A stretch of 6,768 nt of DNA. It comes from a bacterium. GTDB lineage: Bacteria; SZUA-79; Acidulodesulfobacterales; Acidulodesulfobacteraceae. Location of the stretch: NCBI GenBank assembly GCA_021794335.1, contig JAJYQZ010000340.1, positions 1 to 6,768 of the forward strand, read 5' to 3'. Made by a program: the position numbers and the translations under genes. Below the pieces are notes generated by a model. It worked only from the letters and a program-made list of their open reading frames with translations. It ran no database searches and was not told where the DNA came from. Below, piece by piece: positions 1-6,768 of the stretch (positions are counted from its first letter, which is position 1; every line of letters begins with the position of its first letter).

Positions 1-573
1 ATTGCCGATAAAGACCCCAAAACCACGCCCCGGATAATCAGAAAAATTTACGGTTTCGAAACGGGGGAAAGGTTTGTATTTTACCCTATCGAGAGCGAGG
101 GTTTCTCTTTCTGCAAGGAAAACATAGACAATCTTAAAATTATAATGAAACTTCTTAAGGTTAAATATTTGCCTTCCGAAAACAAACTTATATTTTTTTA
201 TAGCGCCGAAGAAAGAGTGGACTTTAGAGAGCTTGTAAAAATACTTGCCGGAAAATTTCATTTAAGAATCGAAATGCGTCAGATTAATATCAGGGATGAA
301 TGTAAACTTTTAGGGGGGATAGGCTTATGCGGAAGAGCATGCTGCTGCAGCTCGGTCGGCAAAGGGTCTAATTATGTAGCCTCAAAAATCACAAAACTGC
401 AATGTCAGAATGCGGGTAAACTTGTAGGATATTGCGGCAGGCTTTTATGTTGTCTTGCTTTTGACCCGCTAAACCCCGATGAGGATATTTGCAAAACGGT
501 AAAGGAGAGAAGCGATGTTTTTTACCATAGCAGCTTTGACCCTTATAGCGATAATCCGGATGAGCAGGAGTGA
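1..573 (+). CDS. PSP1 domain protein, RicT/YaaT-like (5' end missing)
   Basis: The reading frame is open from the first base, so this is the last 190 residues of a protein whose start lies upstream. The Met at 145 is internal: the residues before it (FCKENIDNLKII) and after it (MKLLKVKY) fit the continuous core of PSP1 proteins, and no ribosome binding site precedes it. The family is about 270 residues, so roughly 80 are missing. The core shows RVDFRELVKILAGKF, then RQINIRDECKLLGGIG, LCGRACCCSS and GYCGRLLCCL. The Cys pairs in the two CGR motifs are the family hallmark. In Bacillus subtilis the homologue RicT (YaaT) belongs to the RicA-RicF-RicT complex, which carries Fe-S clusters and affects RNase Y-dependent mRNA processing; in Gram-negative bacteria the role is poorly defined. 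Other cysteines (fragment residues 101, 135, 164 and a Cys triplet at 114-116) make it unusually Cys-rich. It lies upstream of metG in the same direction. Family assignment is firm; function here is inferred. Confidence 0.9.
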   Translation: MADKDPKTTPRIIRKIYGFETGERFVFYPIESEGFSFCKENIDNLKIIMKLLKVKYLPSENKLIFFYSAEERVDFRELVKILAGKFHLRIEMRQINIRDECKLLGGIGLCGRACCCSSVGKGSNYVASKITKLQCQNAGKLVGYCGRLLCCLAFDPLNPDEDICKTVKERSDVFYHSSFDPYSDNPDEQE

Positions 574-756
574 ACCGCCTTAATCCTGCAATAGAAGTTA
601 TATTATATATTCTAAAGCTATGTATATCTGGATTCCCGCTTTCGCGGGAATGACAATACAGGAATTTAACTTCTCACCCAACGGGTGTCATTCCCGCGAA
701 AGCGGGAATCCAGAAAATAAATTTCTAACGCAAGATTAAGGAACAGGAATAAAGTT
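574..756. other. Intergenic region before metG, mostly filled by a repeat pair
   Basis: This is the only sizeable same-strand gap in the window (183 nt). It has an A/T-rich stretch (about 596-626), the inverted repeat pair (627-714), and a short leader to metG containing an AGGA ribosome binding site at 745-748, 8 nt before the ATG at 757. I see no convincing -35/-10 pair and no open frame of useful length. No T-tract follows either repeat arm on either strand, so the structure does not look like an intrinsic terminator. Transcription may therefore continue from the PSP1 gene into metG. Confidence 0.6.
627..714. repeat. Paired palindromic repeat (dRS3/REP-like), 29-bp perfect inverted arms
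   Basis: The left arm (627-655) and right arm (686-714) are exact reverse complements over 29 nt and flank a 30-nt spacer. Each arm is itself a palindrome: ATTCCCGC and GCGGGAAT separated by four bases (632-651 and 690-709), giving an 8-bp stem. On the plus strand the right copy closes on GAAA, a GNRA-type tetraloop. The spacer adds a third small hairpin, CACCC-AAC-GGGTG (675-687), that runs 2 nt into the right arm. The 20-bp core fits ATTCCC-N8-GGGAAT, the consensus known as dRS3 in Neisseria; similar palindromes are scattered through many proteobacterial genomes. The head-to-head arrangement is like a BIME/REP pair. No other copy occurs in this window, so dispersal is inferred. Confidence 0.85.
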
Positions 757-2343
757 ATGGCAAATAAAGATAATTATAAAAACTATTTTTATGTTACTAC
801 GCCTATTTATTACGTAAACGATAAACCCCATATCGGTCATGCGTATTCAACGGTTATTGCCGATTCTATCGCAAGATTTAAAAGGTTATCCGGCTATAAG
901 GTATTTTTTCTGACCGGGACAGACGAACACGGATTAAAAATAGAAAAAGAAGCAAACGCAAGGGGTATAACTCCAAAAGAGCTTGCCGATGCCGTTCATA
1001 TCAAGTTCAAGGACCTTTTTGGGATGCTTTCCATATCTTATGACAGGTTTATTAGAACTACCGATGAAGACCACATAAAAACGGTTCAACTCGCATTTTC
1101 CGCGTTAATGGAAAAGGGTGATATTTATCTTTCCGAATATGAGGGCTGGTATTGCACTCCCTGCGAAACTTTCCTGACCGGCAAGGTCCTTATAGACGGC
1201 AACTGTCCTCAATGCGGAAGACCTGCGTCGAGGGTTAAAGAGGAAAGTTATTTTTTAAAATTGAACAAATATGAAAAAAGGCTGGAGGAATATATCGAGA
1301 GCCGCCCCGAATTTATTAAGCCGCCTTTTAGAAAAAACGAGGTTTTATCCTTTATTAAAGAGGGATTAAACGATTTAAGCGTTTCAAGAACATCTTTCAG
1401 CTGGGGCATCCCCGTTCCCGGAAACGATAAACATATTATATATGTCTGGTTCGATGCCCTTTTAAACTATCTTACGGCAATAGGTTTTGAAGAGTTTATG
1501 GAGGGAGGGGATAACGATTTTAATTTGCTTTTTAAAACCGCAAACCACATCGTAGGCAAGGATATTCTTAAGTTTCACGCCGTTTACTGGCCGGTTATGC
1601 TTTTTGCTTTAGATTTGCCGCTTCCAAAAACAATATTCGCCCACGGCTGGTGGCTTATGGACAATAAAAAAATGTCAAAGTCCCTCGGCAATGTTATAGA
1701 TCCGGTTTATTTGATAAATAATTACGGGGCGGATGCCTTAAGGTTTTATCTTTTAAGAGAGATAACATTAGGTTTGGACGGCGATTTTAATATGGATAAT
1801 TTTATTACAAGATATAATTCCGAGCTTGCAAACGATCTGGGAAATTTAGTTTCAAGGACAACTGCCATGCTTCAAAAATATACGGGGGGCAAATTGCCGG
1901 GTTTCGGCGAAGCAGGGAGCATCGATGAATATTTAAGCAAAGCGATTTGCAATATAACCTCTACCCTGAATGAAAGATATGACAATTATGATTTTGCAAG
2001 GATTTTGGAAGAAACTTTTAAATTTATCAATACGGTAAATAAATATATAAACGATAGCGCTCCATGGAAAATAGATACTTCTTCGCCGGAAGGCAAAAGA
2101 AATTTATATAAAATTTTAAGAAGCGCGGTTGTTTCGATATATTGTATATCATATTTAATATACCCGTTTATGCCGGATACGGCGGCAAGAATTAACAAGA
2201 TATTGAATGTAGAGGCTTTTGCATTTTTTAAGCCTTCAATCGTTCCGGAAAATATTTTTGACAGCCACGGGGTATTATTTAAAGACGGGCATAAAATCAA
2301 CGAAAGCAGGGAAATTTTATTTCCAAAGACAATAAATACATGA
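757..2343 (+). CDS. metG: Methionyl-tRNA synthetase
   Basis: Charges tRNA-Met (initiator and elongator) with methionine using ATP, in the cytoplasm; essential for translation. The 528-residue protein has the class I Rossmann fold signature HIGH at 25-28 in the context TPIYYVNDKPHIGHAYS, and KMSKS at 305-309. The connective-peptide insertion carries one zinc-knuckle set, CxxC at 133/136 and CxxC at 150/153. SFSWGIPVP (213-221) and HGWW (296-299) are typical of methionine-specific enzymes. The anticodon-binding helical domain follows from about 345, and the chain ends at LFPKTINT. The EMAPII-like tRNA-binding domain found at the C-terminus of many longer MetRS proteins is absent. The ATG start follows AGGA at 745-748 with 8-nt spacing. 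The stop overlaps the start of the next gene (ATGA, 2340-2343), indicating translational coupling. All catalytic motifs are intact. Confidence 0.98.
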   Translation: MANKDNYKNYFYVTTPIYYVNDKPHIGHAYSTVIADSIARFKRLSGYKVFFLTGTDEHGLKIEKEANARGITPKELADAVHIKFKDLFGMLSISYDRFIRTTDEDHIKTVQLAFSALMEKGDIYLSEYEGWYCTPCETFLTGKVLIDGNCPQCGRPASRVKEESYFLKLNKYEKRLEEYIESRPEFIKPPFRKNEVLSFIKEGLNDLSVSRTSFSWGIPVPGNDKHIIYVWFDALLNYLTAIGFEEFMEGGDNDFNLLFKTANHIVGKDILKFHAVYWPVMLFALDLPLPKTIFAHGWWLMDNKKMSKSLGNVIDPVYLINNYGADALRFYLLREITLGLDGDFNMDNFITRYNSELANDLGNLVSRTTAMLQKYTGGKLPGFGEAGSIDEYLSKAICNITSTLNERYDNYDFARILEETFKFINTVNKYINDSAPWKIDTSSPEGKRNLYKILRSAVVSIYCISYLIYPFMPDTAARINKILNVEAFAFFKPSIVPENIFDSHGVLFKDGHKINESREILFPKTINT

Positions 2344-3791
2344 TAGATTCACACTGCCACTTAGAAATGCCTGATTTTGAAAGCGATTTTCAATCCGTTT
2401 TAGACAGAATGCGCGAAAACGGCGTAACGCACGCCATTTCCATAGGTTCTTTAGCTCAAAACGAAAGGATAGAAAAAACATTGGACATCGTCAACTCCCG
2501 CGATTTTATTTATACCACGCTCGGGGTTCACCCTAAAAGCCCTTATACTAATTTTGAGGGCATCCTGAAATCGTTTGAAAATTACTATTCGAATAACAGG
2601 GAAAAGATTGTTGCCGTGGGCGAAATTGGACTTGATTATTTTTGTAGCGGCGGCATAACCGGAGATATTAATAAAATCAAAAGATTGCAGGAAGAACTAT
2701 TCAGGTTCCAGATAGAACTTGCTTTAACCAACAAGCTTCCCATTATAGTTCACATAAGGGATGCCTATAAGGAGGCTCTCGATATTTTAAAGAGCTGCAT
2801 AAATGCGCCGGCAGGGTTTTTTGGCGGCGTCATACACTGCTTTTCGGCTGACGATTTAGACATTGCCATGGAATTTATAAAATTAGGCTTTTTTATCTCT
2901 TTTTCGGCAAATATTACATATAAAAAAAATGAACATATCAGGTTGGCGGCAAAGAATATTCCCGATGAAAAGATTTTAACGGAAACGGACAGCCCTTATC
3001 TTGCGCCGCAGGCTTTTAGGGGTAAAAGGAACGAGCCGTCGTATGTTCGTTTTGTCTTGCAGGAGATTGCCGGATTAAAAGGAATTGAACAAAAAAGATT
3101 CGATGAGCTTACGGTGCAAAACACCGTAAATCTTTTTTCCATTGACGGGGTACAGGGCTTTTATCCCGCCGTTGCTTATAAAATTAGAAACTCGGTCTAT
3201 ATAAATTTAACAAATAAATGCACCAACCGATGCTCCTTTTGTCCGAAATATCAAAATCAAAACGGACAGGATAATTTCAATGTCCGGGGTTACAACCTTG
3301 AATTAAAAAAAGAACCTTCCGCTTCGGAGGTTATTTCGTCCGTTTTCCATTACTATGATTTTAACGAGGCGGTTTTTTGCGGACTCGGAGAACCGACACT
3401 GCGGCTGGCAACCCTTAAGGATGTCGCAAAGGCCGTCAAAGAAAAAGGGGGCGGCGGAATAAAAGTGAGGCTCGATACGGACGGGTTAGCCGGCGCCGTC
3501 TATAACCGGAACATCGCGCATGAATTAGAAGGTCTTATAGATAGCGTGAGTGTCAGCCTTAATGCTCATAACAGCGATTTTTACGACAGGATTTGTCTTC
3601 CAAATTTGAACGAGAAAGGGACAGATGCTTATACCGGGGTTATCTCCTTCATAAAAGAATCGAAAAAATACATAAAAGAGGTTACCGCAACCGCCGTCGA
3701 TTTGCCCGGCCTCGATATCCCATATGTCGAAAACCTTGCCCATAAATTGGGCGTAAAGTTTAAACTCCGCAAATATAACGATGTGGGATAG
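2340..3791 (+). CDS. TatD family hydrolase fused to a radical SAM domain
   Basis: A two-domain protein of 483 residues. Residues 1-265 are a TatD-type metal-dependent hydrolase (TIM barrel; characterised members are 3'-5' DNases), with all expected ligands: H5 and H7 in DSHCHL, E95 in GEIGLDY, H138 in IVHIRDA, H166 in IHCFS and D217 in TETDSPYLAP. Residues about 280-483 form a short radical SAM domain: the cluster motif C294-x3-C298-x2-C301 (CTNRCSFC), a GGEPT-like strand GLGEPT (348-353), LDTDG (378-382) and SVSLNA (404-409). There is no extra Cys-rich C-terminal (SPASM-like) region. This matches the family described as TatD-associated radical SAM proteins, found fused to or beside TatD; its reaction is unknown to me. 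The gene has no good ribosome binding site of its own, and its ATG overlaps the metG stop, so it probably depends on coupling. Single continuous frame, no sign of frameshift. Confidence 0.93.
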   Translation: MIDSHCHLEMPDFESDFQSVLDRMRENGVTHAISIGSLAQNERIEKTLDIVNSRDFIYTTLGVHPKSPYTNFEGILKSFENYYSNNREKIVAVGEIGLDYFCSGGITGDINKIKRLQEELFRFQIELALTNKLPIIVHIRDAYKEALDILKSCINAPAGFFGGVIHCFSADDLDIAMEFIKLGFFISFSANITYKKNEHIRLAAKNIPDEKILTETDSPYLAPQAFRGKRNEPSYVRFVLQEIAGLKGIEQKRFDELTVQNTVNLFSIDGVQGFYPAVAYKIRNSVYINLTNKCTNRCSFCPKYQNQNGQDNFNVRGYNLELKKEPSASEVISSVFHYYDFNEAVFCGLGEPTLRLATLKDVAKAVKEKGGGGIKVRLDTDGLAGAVYNRNIAHELEGLIDSVSVSLNAHNSDFYDRICLPNLNEKGTDAYTGVISFIKESKKYIKEVTATAVDLPGLDIPYVENLAHKLGVKFKLRKYNDVG

Positions 3792-3797
3792 CCTGCC

Positions 3798-4949
3798 TCA
3801 AAATAATTCGCCGGTAAAGACTTCGTTCGAATTATTATCGTCATTGCCGGCATCATTATTGCCGTCCTTTTTTTCATTTATGTCTTTATAGCCTGCGCCG
3901 TTTTCTTCTTCGGCATCCGGATAACCCTTAAGACTGCTCATTGCCTTGCTCCGTGCGTGCCGTTCCGTTTCTTTTAATTTTTGCGAATAAAATATTTTTG
4001 AATTTAATAAGTACCTGTCAAGCTGTTTTGAATATGGACTCCACGGCGTGTTCTGGCTTTCCGCCAAATCTATGAATTGATTTGTTTTTGCATCCATATT
4101 ATCTATAAAATGAAGCAAAAGAGCCTCAACGGTTTTTGGCCTTTTTGGCGAGCCGAATTCCAATTCCCCGTGATGGGATATAATGGAGTGGAGCAGCAGC
4201 ATCCTTAAATTTTTAGGAAAACCCTGAATTTCATCGATTTTTTTATCTATAATGTTTGCCCCAAGAACTATATGTCCCAATAGTTTTCCGTCATCGGAAT
4301 ATTCCGTTATATTGTTTTTATTGCTTAACTCTTCCATTTTACCGACATCATGAAGGAGAATAGACGCAATCAGGATATCCTTATTTACACCTGTTCCATA
4401 GTGTTTTGAGAGAAAAAGCCCGATATTTAACATGCTCAAAGTATGTTCGAGCAGCCCCCCTATATAACCGTGATGAATGGATTTTGCGGCAGGCATTGTT
4501 TTTAATTTTTTAATGTAATTCTCGTCGTTTAAAAATTTTTCGGTAAGTTGTATAATGTATTCATCGGTCAGCGTTTCGCTTAAAAGGTTTGAAAGTTCCG
4601 AAAACATAGTCTCTATGTCATATTTGGTTGATTTTAGAAACAGCCTGAGAATATTTTCGTCTATGCCGGCTCCGTCCAGCTTTTCCAGTTCCGAAATGCT
4701 AAGCTGAAGCTCATTCTGAAATATATTCGATTTTGATTTTATTTTAATTAAGTCTCCGGCATCAAAGAGTTCATTGTATTTTTCGATGTTATCCCAAATG
4801 TATCCCTTAATTTCACCCGTTTTATCGGATAGCTTGAGATAGATATAAGGCTTTCCCGTTTTTCCGGTCGCATGGGATTTGCTTTTAACAAGAAAAATAG
4901 ATTCGACTTTTTGATTTTCTTTTATATCCGAAACTAAAATTTTTTCCAT
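3798..4949 (-). CDS. OB-fold/HD-domain 3'-5' exoribonuclease, YhaM-like
   Basis: A predicted cytoplasmic nuclease of 383 residues. Residues 1-90 form an OB-fold (tRNA_anti type; KPYIYLKLSDKTGEIKGYIWDN) expected to bind single-stranded nucleic acid. Residues about 155-295 are an HD phosphohydrolase domain: H169 in LLEHT, H200-D201 in LLHDVGK, H226 in LGHIVLG, H259-H260 in ISHHGELEFGSPKRP and D283/D286 in DNMDAK. This matches Bacillus YhaM (314 residues), a 3'-5' exoribonuclease. I chose the start at 4949 over an in-frame ATG at 4976 because family members begin like MEKILVSDIK, GGA lies 5 nt upstream (4955-4957), and the earlier ATG has no ribosome binding site. The last 40 or so residues are low-complexity (GNNDAGNDDNNSNE), beyond the usual domain, and overlap candidate terminator structures. 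Converges on the TatD gene with a 6-nt gap and diverges from mreB. RNA substrate is inferred from the family. Confidence 0.9.
   Translation of the reverse strand: MEKILVSDIKENQKVESIFLVKSKSHATGKTGKPYIYLKLSDKTGEIKGYIWDNIEKYNELFDAGDLIKIKSKSNIFQNELQLSISELEKLDGAGIDENILRLFLKSTKYDIETMFSELSNLLSETLTDEYIIQLTEKFLNDENYIKKLKTMPAAKSIHHGYIGGLLEHTLSMLNIGLFLSKHYGTGVNKDILIASILLHDVGKMEELSNKNNITEYSDDGKLLGHIVLGANIIDKKIDEIQGFPKNLRMLLLHSIISHHGELEFGSPKRPKTVEALLLHFIDNMDAKTNQFIDLAESQNTPWSPYSKQLDRYLLNSKIFYSQKLKETERHARSKAMSSLKGYPDAEEENGAGYKDINEKKDGNNDAGNDDNNSNEVFTGELF
3802..3836. repeat. 9-bp inverted repeat at the convergent gene junction
   Basis: AATAATTCG (3802-3810) and CGAATTATT (3828-3836) are exact reverse complements with a 17-nt spacer. 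They lie within the last codons of the minus-strand HD gene, just beyond the stop of the TatD-radical SAM gene. The stem is A/T-rich. On the minus strand it is followed by TT and the TGA stop region, on the plus strand by ATTATCG, so neither side has a real T-tract. It may help end the minus-strand transcript or protect its 3' end, but on sequence alone it is a weak terminator. Confidence 0.3.
3848..3874 (+). terminator. Candidate intrinsic terminator for the metG-tatD transcript, inside the convergent gene
   Basis: CGGCA (3848-3852), a 7-nt loop and TGCCG (3860-3864) make a 5-bp GC-rich stem, followed after TCC by seven T residues (3868-3874). This is the best stem plus T-tract for rightward transcription after the tatD stop at 3791. 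The stem is short and the T-tract starts 3 nt after it, so termination may be partial. It lies wholly in the tail-coding part of the minus-strand HD gene; if used, the upstream mRNA would carry about 80 nt antisense to that gene. Confidence 0.4.
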
Positions 4950-4954
4950 AGCTA

Positions 4955-4957
4955 TCC
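4955..4957 (-). promoter_or_regulatory. Weak ribosome binding site (GGA) that favours the 4949 start of the HD gene
   Basis: Read on the minus strand, GGA sits 5 nt before the ATG at 4949. The alternative in-frame ATG at 4976 is preceded by an A/T-rich stretch without purine-rich complementarity to 16S rRNA. The site is short, so it supports the start choice mainly together with the conserved MEKILVSDIK N-terminus. Confidence 0.5.
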
Positions 4958-4993
4958 ATATTAGCAAAACTGACATTAAAAATCAAAATTAAC

Positions 4994-5013
4994 TTTTTTT
5001 GTTGCCAAAAAAA
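4994..5013. repeat. T7G / CA7 palindrome across the mreB promoter -35 region
   Basis: TTTTTTTG (4994-5001) and CAAAAAAA (5006-5013) are exact reverse complements around a TTGC centre. The right half overlaps the proposed mreB -35 hexamer (5002-5007). The T-tract immediately upstream of that hexamer could act like an A-tract/UP-type promoter element, and the symmetry could be an operator. Simple homopolymer runs also create such symmetry by chance in A/T-rich DNA. Confidence 0.35.
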
Positions 5014-5028
5014 ATAAGATAGTATAAC
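5002..5028 (+). promoter_or_regulatory. Candidate sigma-70-type promoter for mreB-mreC
   Basis: TTGCCA (5002-5007, five of six consensus bases) is followed after 15 nt by TATAAC (5023-5028, five of six); TAACAT at 5025-5030 gives a 17-nt spacer but a poorer hexamer. A T7 tract lies just upstream. Start of transcription would be near 5035, leaving an A/T-rich leader of about 57 nt before the mreB ATG. Recognised by eye in A/T-rich DNA, so moderate confidence. Confidence 0.45.
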
Positions 5029-5029
5029 A
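5021..5029 (-). promoter_or_regulatory. Candidate extended -10 promoter for the HD exoribonuclease gene
   Basis: On the minus strand the sequence reads TGTTATACT: a TATACT -10 hexamer (five of six) with the TG of an extended -10 element. No good -35 lies 17 nt upstream (TTATCC is the best match), which is acceptable for extended -10 promoters. Transcription would start near 5014, about 65 nt before the ATG at 4949. It shares bases with the opposing mreB -10, so the two promoters could compete. Confidence 0.35.
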
Positions 5030-5079
5030 TCTAAAAGATATTTGGATAAAAATCAAAAAAATTCTATTTTATATGATAA

Positions 5080-6129
<1,050 letters not shown>

Positions 6130-6131
6130 TT

Positions 6132-6768
6132 GTGGGAAAATTTTTTAAAAATGTAAAGATTAAAAAATATAAGGATGTGATAGTCCTATTTGCGGTCGTT
6201 GCAATATCCGTTTCATTATATATCCTCTCCATCAGCGGTTTTAAATTTGGCGGCTTGTTTTCTAATTTTATAAACAATTCTTTATATAATATATATAAAG
6301 CGGCAGACTATCCGTTAAATATTTCCCAAACATTATACAGAAATTATTTAAATATCCTGTCCGTCAAAAGCGATAATAAATTGCTTAAAGCCAGAATAAA
6401 AATCATTAAATATAAATTAAATAAATACAGAGCATATAAGATAGAAAATGAAAAACTCAAGGCCCTTTTATTTTTAAAAGACACCATATCCAAAAAATCC
6501 ATTCCCGCATCCGTCACGCTTCACGGGATAGAAGGGTGGTGGAACAGCCTTCGTATAAATAAAGGGAAGAAAGACGGGATTAAGGTGGGAGACGGGGTTA
6601 TCTCTTACAGCGGTGTTGTCGGAAGGGTTGTTTACGAAGGAAATAATAATGCGAAAGTTATCCCGGTTACCAATCCTAAATGCGTCTTTTCCGTAGTGGA
6701 TGCAAATACGGGAACCCTTGGCATAGCGCAGGGGCTTGGAAACGGCTATCTTAAAATGCGGTTCGTAT
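6132..6768 (+). CDS. mreC: Rod shape-determining protein MreC (3' end missing)
   Basis: The first 212 residues of a membrane-anchored periplasmic protein that links MreB to the wall synthases of the elongasome. The frame begins with GTG at 6132, two bases after the mreB stop, with a weak GAGA (6121-6124) inside the end of mreB; no in-frame ATG lies near, so translation is probably coupled to mreB. Residues 1-14 are Lys-rich, 15-34 are a hydrophobic segment (single membrane anchor), and about 75-115 are a Lys/Leu-rich, probable coiled coil used for dimerisation. The beta-barrel domain follows: IPASVTLHGIEGWWNSLRINKGKKDGIKVGDGV, then SGVVGRVVYEG, a classic MreC pattern, and GTLGIAQGLGNGYLKM. 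The window ends inside this domain; about 60-100 residues are probably missing. mreD, pbp2/mrdA and rodA commonly follow, but are not seen here. Confidence 0.93.
   Translation, partial: MGKFFKNVKIKKYKDVIVLFAVVAISVSLYILSISGFKFGGLFSNFINNSLYNIYKAADYPLNISQTLYRNYLNILSVKSDNKLLKARIKIIKYKLNKYRAYKIENEKLKALLFLKDTISKKSIPASVTLHGIEGWWNSLRINKGKKDGIKVGDGVISYSGVVGRVVYEGNNNAKVIPVTNPKCVFSVVDANTGTLGIAQGLGNGYLKMRFV

Noticed and set aside
145..573. Met at 145 as the true start of the PSP1 gene
   Set aside because: The frame is open back to base 1, the upstream residues fit the PSP1 family core, and there is no ribosome binding site before 145; the gene is simply cut by the window edge.
627..714. Inverted repeat as an intrinsic terminator after the PSP1 gene
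   Set aside because: Neither arm is followed by a T-tract on either strand (plus side reads AAAATAAATTT); the nested palindromes fit a dispersed repeat better.
627..714. CRISPR repeat pair
   Set aside because: The two copies are in opposite orientation, only two exist, and no cas gene is present.
1986..2300. Minus-strand open frame of 104 codons inside metG
   Set aside because: Lies wholly antisense to conserved MetRS coding sequence and shows no recognisable domain; shadow of the real gene.
3738..3752. GCCCA/TGGGC hairpin as a terminator for the minus-strand HD gene
   Set aside because: Five-bp stem within tatD coding sequence, followed on the minus strand by AAGGTTTT, an interrupted and short T-tract; not distinguishable from chance.
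4950..4976. Upstream ATG at 4976 as the start of the HD exoribonuclease
   Set aside because: It adds nine hydrophobic residues not expected in a cytoplasmic OB-fold protein, lacks a ribosome binding site, and the family N-terminus aligns with the Met at 4949.

Overview
The window is an A/T-rich piece of a bacterial chromosome (roughly 40% GC by eye) carrying housekeeping genes: four complete genes and one cut off at each edge. The MreB/MreC pair indicates a rod-shaped bacterium, probably Gram-negative. The order PSP1-domain protein, then metG, then a TatD hydrolase fused to a radical SAM domain, is an arrangement I associate with Deltaproteobacteria (Geobacter-like) and allied phyla. That placement is an inference from gene order and protein flavour; there is no rRNA or other marker here.

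Layout. Positions 1-573 (+) hold the C-terminal part of a PSP1/RicT-type cysteine-rich protein whose start lies upstream. Positions 574-756 are non-coding and contain a 29-bp perfect inverted repeat made of two head-to-head 20-bp palindromes of the ATTCCC-N8-GGGAAT type, a dispersed-repeat signature. Methionyl-tRNA synthetase (757-2343, +) overlaps the TatD-radical SAM fusion gene (2340-3791, +) by 4 nt, so these two are translationally coupled. Six bases further on, the stop of a convergent gene is met: a YhaM-like OB-fold/HD-domain exoribonuclease read on the minus strand (3798-4949). Its promoter region (4950-5091) is shared with the divergent mreB, and the predicted -10 elements of the two promoters overlap. 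mreB (5092-6129, +) is followed after 2 nt by mreC, which uses a GTG start at 6132 and runs off the window end.

How the genes relate. Upstream block: an Fe-S-associated PSP1 protein, a tRNA-charging enzyme and a nuclease/radical SAM protein, probably one transcription unit interrupted by the repeat. Middle: an RNA-degrading HD enzyme transcribed towards that block, with the only reasonable terminator for the block lying inside the 3' coding end of the HD gene. Right: the start of the mre cell-shape operon, in which MreB filaments and the MreC periplasmic scaffold position lateral wall synthesis.

I see no mobile element with a transposase, CRISPR array, tRNA or rRNA, and no defence or biosynthetic system. 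The most unusual items are the TatD-radical SAM fusion of unknown reaction, the paired dispersed repeat, and the compact convergent and divergent gene junctions.
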